Below are positions 34,451 through 37,837 of a stretch of 37,837 nucleotides of DNA, piece after piece; position 1 is the first letter of the stretch; each line of letters begins with the position of its first letter. The notes beneath the pieces are model-generated. The model saw nothing but the letters and a program-made list of their open reading frames with translations. It ran no database searches and was not told the origin of the DNA. Source of the DNA: Desulfovibrio sp. UBA2564 (GTDB taxonomy: Bacteria; Desulfobacterota; Desulfovibrionia; Desulfovibrionales; Desulfovibrionaceae); contig DDLU01000085.1 of NCBI GenBank assembly GCA_002340305.1, forward strand, positions 1 through 37,837, given 5' to 3'. Made by a program: the position numbers and the translations under genes.

Positions 34451-34936
34451 CTACCCCTGAGCTTGTCCCGAATCATCTTTAGGAAAAAGAACCTTGCGCA
34501 AATCATCGCTAAGCAGCCTCTGCGGCTTAAGCAGCTGCAACATACAATCGTTGCCCCGGACCACACGGCCCAGCCACGGTGCATCGGGAATTTCCAGACC
34601 TGATTCTTCAAAATCCGAATCCGCCACTTTCAGTGTCTCGGTAATATTCTCAGCCAAGAGACCTAAAAATTGTTCTCCGCGCTCTTCCCCTGAATCAAGA
34701 TCCGCCAGATCAATAAGAATTATCCGGGTAGACATGCGCGAGGCACAGGGAACGTCAGTGGCAAGCATAGACAAATCCACTACCGGAGTAACTTTACCCC
34801 GATAGTTGAAAAGTCCTTTCACGTAATCAGGCGACCGGGGCAGTTCCTTACACACAGTAGGCGGCACAACCTCCACCACGGTTCCGGCCTCAAGCCCGTA
34901 AACGTATTCACCAATCCTGAAGGTAAGTACCAACAT
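34451..34936 (-). CDS. CheW coupling protein (WspB-like)
   Basis: A 161-residue, single-domain CheW protein ('LTFRIGEYVYGLEAGTVVEV', 'GLFNYRGKVTPVVDLSML', 'FLGLLAENITETLKV'), linking receptor tips to the CheA hybrid. The ATG lies 2 bases after the receptor stop and the stop is 3 bases before cheR, indicating one tightly packed transcript. By order it corresponds to WspB. The ribosome binding site is weak (GGTGAG), so coupling to the upstream gene is likely. Confidence 0.93.
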   Translation of the reverse strand: MLVLTFRIGEYVYGLEAGTVVEVVPPTVCKELPRSPDYVKGLFNYRGKVTPVVDLSMLATDVPCASRMSTRIILIDLADLDSGEERGEQFLGLLAENITETLKVADSDFEESGLEIPDAPWLGRVVRGNDCMLQLLKPQRLLSDDLRKVLFPKDDSGQAQG

Positions 34937-34938
34937 CT

Positions 34939-37170
34939 TTATTCACTCACCTTGAAGCGGGAGACTTCGCTGCGCAAGCCCTGCACTGCTTCATTGAGTT
35001 GGGATGTGGCCCTGTTAAATTCAGAAAGAGCATCCGAAGTATCGGAGGCTGTTTCGGAAAGCTGGGACATGGCTTCGCTAATCTGCCCGGCACCTTCAGC
35101 CTGCGCGGTCATTCCGTCATTGACCTGTTCAATACGCGGATTAAGTTCACGTACTCCGGTCATAATACCTTCAAGCTTCTTGCCCAGCTTGCCTGCCTTT
35201 TCTGCACCGAAACGAACATCGGAAGCAAACTTATCCATCTCATCCACACCGGAATCAACAGAACTGCGCATGTTGCCGATCATGTCTTCAATCTCCAGGG
35301 CAGCGACAGAAGTCTGATCTGCAAGCCGCCTGATCTCGGCTGCAACCACAGAAAATCCCTGCCCGAATTTCCCGGCCTTCTCAGCCTCAATGGCAGCATT
35401 AAGAGAAAGCAGGTTGGTGCGGTCAGCAACCTTGGTGATAGTATTAACGATACCTTCAATGGCATTTGCCCGATCGTTAATCTCGTCCAACTTGCTAGTT
35501 ATGACCAGTGTGGCCCCCCTTAAATCATCCATGATCCTGATCATGGTCTTGAGCCCATCCTGACCTTCGAAAGCCAGATTATCCATAGTGGATGCAGCAT
35601 CATTTACATGGTGCATGGCCCCGGCAAGTTCACCTGAGTTAGCGGAAATTTCGGCACTGGTTGCACTTATCTGAGTAGTGGCTGTGGCCTGCTGACTGAC
35701 GGTGACCTCAAGCTGACGGGCAGAAGCCGCAATCTCAGTCGAAGATGTTGTCACCTGAATACCGGAACGCTGAACCTGACCGATCAACGAGTAAAGATTA
35801 TCGACCATACCTTTGACCGCCAGATACAGCTGCCCGGTCTCATCAAGCATTTCCGGGTGATCAGCATTGCTGACTGCCTTGCGGGCATTGGGGCAGGACT
35901 CGTCAACAGCAGCTATAGTCTCGCGGGCCTGATGCAGATCACCGGAAGCGATAATTTTGACCAGATCAACCATGTGGCTGACCGGAGTGGCTATCAAACC
36001 ACTGGCATAAAAAGAAACCACAAGAGTAATACCCAAAAGGACCAAGCCGGTAATGCTCAACCATTCAACAAGGTAATCAAGGACCCCGGTCAAACGATTT
36101 GTGATCCCCTGATATTCATCAAGATAAACCCCGGCACCGATTACCCAGCCCCAAGGTTTGAAATAGGTAAAAACTGAAAGTTTGTCCCGGCCTTCATCAT
36201 CCATCCCGGTTCTCCAGACATAGGTCTTACTGCTGAGCTTACCCTCTCCAGCTTCTTTAGCCTGAGCGATCAACTCGTGCACAAAACCATCCCTCCCGCC
36301 AACAGAATCTACGTTCAGTCCGTCATTTTTGGCTGAATTTGAGACAATATAGTGGCCTTTGCTCTCGCCCTTAGTGCCGATAACCCAGATGTATCCGGTC
36401 TTACCGATGGAAGTCTTGAGCATGGATTTGCGGAGTACCTGCAAGATTTCATCATCCATGTACACAGCCATCATTCCGGTTACAAAATTATCCTGATCGC
36501 GTAATGGGATGTAGATTGTGTAGCGGGTACCGTAATCGGGATTTTCATATCTTTTAGAAATTCGCCCCGAAAGAACATCATCAATTGCAGAAACGACCTT
36601 GCCGTCATTACCAAGCGAATAAAAAATATCACCCAACTTCCAGTTAAGCTGCTCTGCCGGAGCAGTGGTATCCACTACCAGCATATCTCCTTCAGGATTC
36701 AACCTCTGGAACATTGTGCAATAGGCACCAGAAATACGGCTTGCCTCAACCAGTATAGGCAGAGGCTTGCCTTTACGTTTGGCATAAGTGAATTCTTTTT
36801 TCCCTATTGCAAGAACCGGAACAGTCACTTCATCCACACCCTGTGCGCGATGGTTGTTCACCGGCCAGTCTGATACCCTTTTCATAATCATCACTCTGCC
36901 TAAGCCTTCCATCAATGTCTCCAAGGCCATGGCTGCGCGCTCTGTCTCAGCAGAGATCAACTGATCGGCCGTGCGGCATTCTTCATAAAGATCACCGGTC
37001 AGCTGTGAGACGTGCGACTCAATAAGTGTACGAACCTCACCCTTCATGCAGTCCTGCAAACGATCCTCAAGTAAATCAGTAATGATGGACATGGCCAAAA
37101 TAGGAATTATTGCAGCACCGCAAGCAATGGCAATTATCTTTCGTCTAAGTGAAAAACGCATCGGATACAT
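34939..37170 (-). CDS. Methyl-accepting chemoreceptor with double-Cache sensor (WspA position)
   Basis: A 743-residue receptor. TM1 is at about 9-31. A large extracytoplasmic region (about 35-370) has Cache3/Cache2-like parts ('VPVLAIGKKEFTYAKRKGK', 'SIGKTGYIWVIGTKGESKGH', 'FTYFKPWGWVIGAGVYLDEY'). TM2 is at about 375-395, then HAMP, and a signalling coiled coil with tip 'TNLLSLNAAIEAEKAGKFGQ' and GFSVVAAEIRRLADQT. It ends RSEVSRFKVSE, without a CheR-docking pentapeptide. It is the first gene of the Wsp-like operon. Pseudomonas WspA has a smaller, four-helix-type sensor, so the input here probably differs (a small molecule rather than surface contact). The ATG at 37170 was used; ATG at 37161 is an alternative. 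Confidence 0.92.
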   Translation of the reverse strand: MYPMRFSLRRKIIAIACGAAIIPILAMSIITDLLEDRLQDCMKGEVRTLIESHVSQLTGDLYEECRTADQLISAETERAAMALETLMEGLGRVMIMKRVSDWPVNNHRAQGVDEVTVPVLAIGKKEFTYAKRKGKPLPILVEASRISGAYCTMFQRLNPEGDMLVVDTTAPAEQLNWKLGDIFYSLGNDGKVVSAIDDVLSGRISKRYENPDYGTRYTIYIPLRDQDNFVTGMMAVYMDDEILQVLRKSMLKTSIGKTGYIWVIGTKGESKGHYIVSNSAKNDGLNVDSVGGRDGFVHELIAQAKEAGEGKLSSKTYVWRTGMDDEGRDKLSVFTYFKPWGWVIGAGVYLDEYQGITNRLTGVLDYLVEWLSITGLVLLGITLVVSFYASGLIATPVSHMVDLVKIIASGDLHQARETIAAVDESCPNARKAVSNADHPEMLDETGQLYLAVKGMVDNLYSLIGQVQRSGIQVTTSSTEIAASARQLEVTVSQQATATTQISATSAEISANSGELAGAMHHVNDAASTMDNLAFEGQDGLKTMIRIMDDLRGATLVITSKLDEINDRANAIEGIVNTITKVADRTNLLSLNAAIEAEKAGKFGQGFSVVAAEIRRLADQTSVAALEIEDMIGNMRSSVDSGVDEMDKFASDVRFGAEKAGKLGKKLEGIMTGVRELNPRIEQVNDGMTAQAEGAGQISEAMSQLSETASDTSDALSEFNRATSQLNEAVQGLRSEVSRFKVSE

Positions 37171-37221
37171 CCCGGTACCACCACGGAAGCAGCACCTTAT
37201 ATTAAAAATTTACTGAATCTC

Positions 37222-37250
37222 ATCATATCAGGGAACAGGCTCTGTGACAC
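37222..37250 (-). promoter_or_regulatory. Candidate sigma-70-type promoter for the Wsp-like operon
   Basis: On the minus strand, GTGTCA (37245-37250) and TATGAT (37222-37227) are 17 bases apart, matching 4/6 and 5/6 of the -35 and -10 consensus. They lie about 51 bases before the receptor ATG. The region is AT-rich, so chance matches are possible. Confidence 0.3.
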
Positions 37251-37426
37251 CTACACCTCTCTTGTATTTATTTTATATGATTTAATCAACGACCACGGGC
37301 AGTTTGCAGTATTTCAAAAAATATATTCATCGTATGTAAAGTGTTTGCCGGTGACTGCCGATAGCAAATGTATGAACCGGTGGGTGAATTTCTGCCCGTC
37401 CGATGTCCCCACTCACGGAGGAGTGT

Positions 37427-37642
37427 ATGTATTATCATGGATTTGATAACAAAGCTGCGTCTGCTACCAAGTATTGGAGTCACAAAGACGATGAACTTGT
37501 ATCGGTATTATTTGCTAAAATCATCAATAAGACAGTGAACACTCAAGAGCCCTGCCCGGAACAGGACCACCTTGTGGACCAGATGGTCAACAATCTTTTC
37601 GATCTCTGTTTCTACATCAACAAGGACGTTCATAACTGCTAA
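37427..37642 (+). CDS. Small protein of unknown function (71 residues)
   Basis: A 71-residue product starting 'MYYHGFDNKAASATKYWSHK' and ending CFYINKDVHNC. I do not recognise the family. It is acidic to neutral, has no membrane segment or signal peptide, and has three Cys including one at the C-terminus. The frame is open from an ATG at 37403, but GGAGGA (37418-37423) sits just before the ATG at 37427, a very strong ribosome binding site. A strong terminator follows 50 bases after the stop. A strong ribosome binding site, compact coding frame and terminator argue for a real, well-expressed monocistronic gene. It is divergent from the Wsp-like operon with a 256-base shared upstream region. 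Confidence 0.7.
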   Translation: MYYHGFDNKAASATKYWSHKDDELVSVLFAKIINKTVNTQEPCPEQDHLVDQMVNNLFDLCFYINKDVHNC

Positions 37643-37693
37643 TCCTTTTCAGTCCCTTGCGGAGCTTTTCGCTCAAGCATGATTCTGAATGAA

Positions 37694-37731
37694 AAAAATC
37701 CCCGACAGCATACTACTGTCGGGGATTTTTC
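37694..37731 (+). terminator. Bidirectional intrinsic terminator
   Basis: AAAAATCCCCGACAG and CTGTCGGGGATTTTT form a 15-bp perfect stem with a 7-base loop (CATACTA). A-rich and T-rich flanks on either side allow it to work on both strands. It ends the 71-codon gene and possibly a minus-strand gene entering from the right. Confidence 0.93.
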
Positions 37732-37837
37732 CGGTATTCTAGCAGATTGAACACGGGAGTGCTACCATGGTATTTTGTTGGACACTGCTCAAAATCAATG
37801 CCCCTATCAAACTTCATTTCACACGCAACATCCCGAT
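37713..37837 (-). CDS. Possible C-terminal end of a minus-strand gene entering from the right edge
   Basis: A minus-strand frame is open from the right edge to a TAG at 37713-37715, about 41 codons ending EYRKNPRQ, with the stop in the loop of the terminator. Convergent genes sharing a bidirectional terminator would be a normal arrangement. The competing reading is a plus-strand start at ATG 37767 with GGGAG seven bases upstream (MVFCWTLLKINAPIKLHF, open to the edge). The sequence is too short to decide. Confidence 0.25.
   Translation of the reverse strand, partial: RDVACEMKFDRGIDFEQCPTKYHGSTPVFNLLEYRKNPRQ

Noticed and set aside
37286..37483. 65-codon minus-strand frame at the right end
   Set aside because: It overlaps the better-supported 71-codon plus-strand gene and has no ribosome binding site or recognisable content.

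Overview
The window reads like a chromosomal segment of a mesophilic, probably marine Desulfovibrio/Maridesulfovibrio-type sulfate reducer (Desulfobacterota). This is an inference from moderate GC, the DUF748 and DUF4390-NtrY-NtrX neighbourhood, a chemoreceptor with a c-type haem motif like DcrA of Desulfovibrio, and the very high density of signalling genes. No rRNA, tRNA, CRISPR array, phage gene or insertion sequence was recognised.

Left part (1-8213): a truncated DUF748/AsmA-like gene is divergent from a plus-strand run: exported DUF4390 protein, NtrY-like sensor kinase, a receiver-PAS-HD-GYP protein, and an NtrX-like sigma-54 activator. A convergent gene encodes an exported beta-carbonic-anhydrase-like protein whose zinc-ligand cysteines are missing or out of register.

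Central part (8408-24220): a small structured element; an UPF0104 membrane protein coupled to a PatZ-like protein acetyltransferase, divergent from acs (acetyl-CoA synthetase), its classical target; an FMN-binding split-barrel protein; two convergent histidine kinases whose 3' ends overlap; cobS, SAM hydroxide adenosyltransferase and a YitT-family membrane protein packed tightly together; argS followed by a SPOR-domain protein and a strong terminator.

Right part (24236-37837): a decayed toxin-antitoxin pair, a PhoB-type regulator, a haem-c (CxxCH) methyl-accepting protein, and then the main find. This is a seven-gene minus-strand operon with the exact gene order of the Pseudomonas Wsp surface-sensing system (receptor, CheW, CheR-TPR, WspD-type CheW, CheA-receiver hybrid, CheB). 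The last gene is not the diguanylate cyclase WspR but a receiver-PP2C/SpoIIE (RsbU-type) phosphatase. The CheA has two Hpt domains. The haem-type receptor just downstream shares the signalling-tip sequence of the operon's own receptor, so it may feed the same kinase. The predicted flow is: surface or ligand stimulus and redox stimulus -> Wsp-like kinase -> phosphatase -> an anti-sigma/anti-anti-sigma partner switch encoded elsewhere. A 71-codon gene of unknown function with a strong ribosome binding site and a bidirectional terminator close the window.
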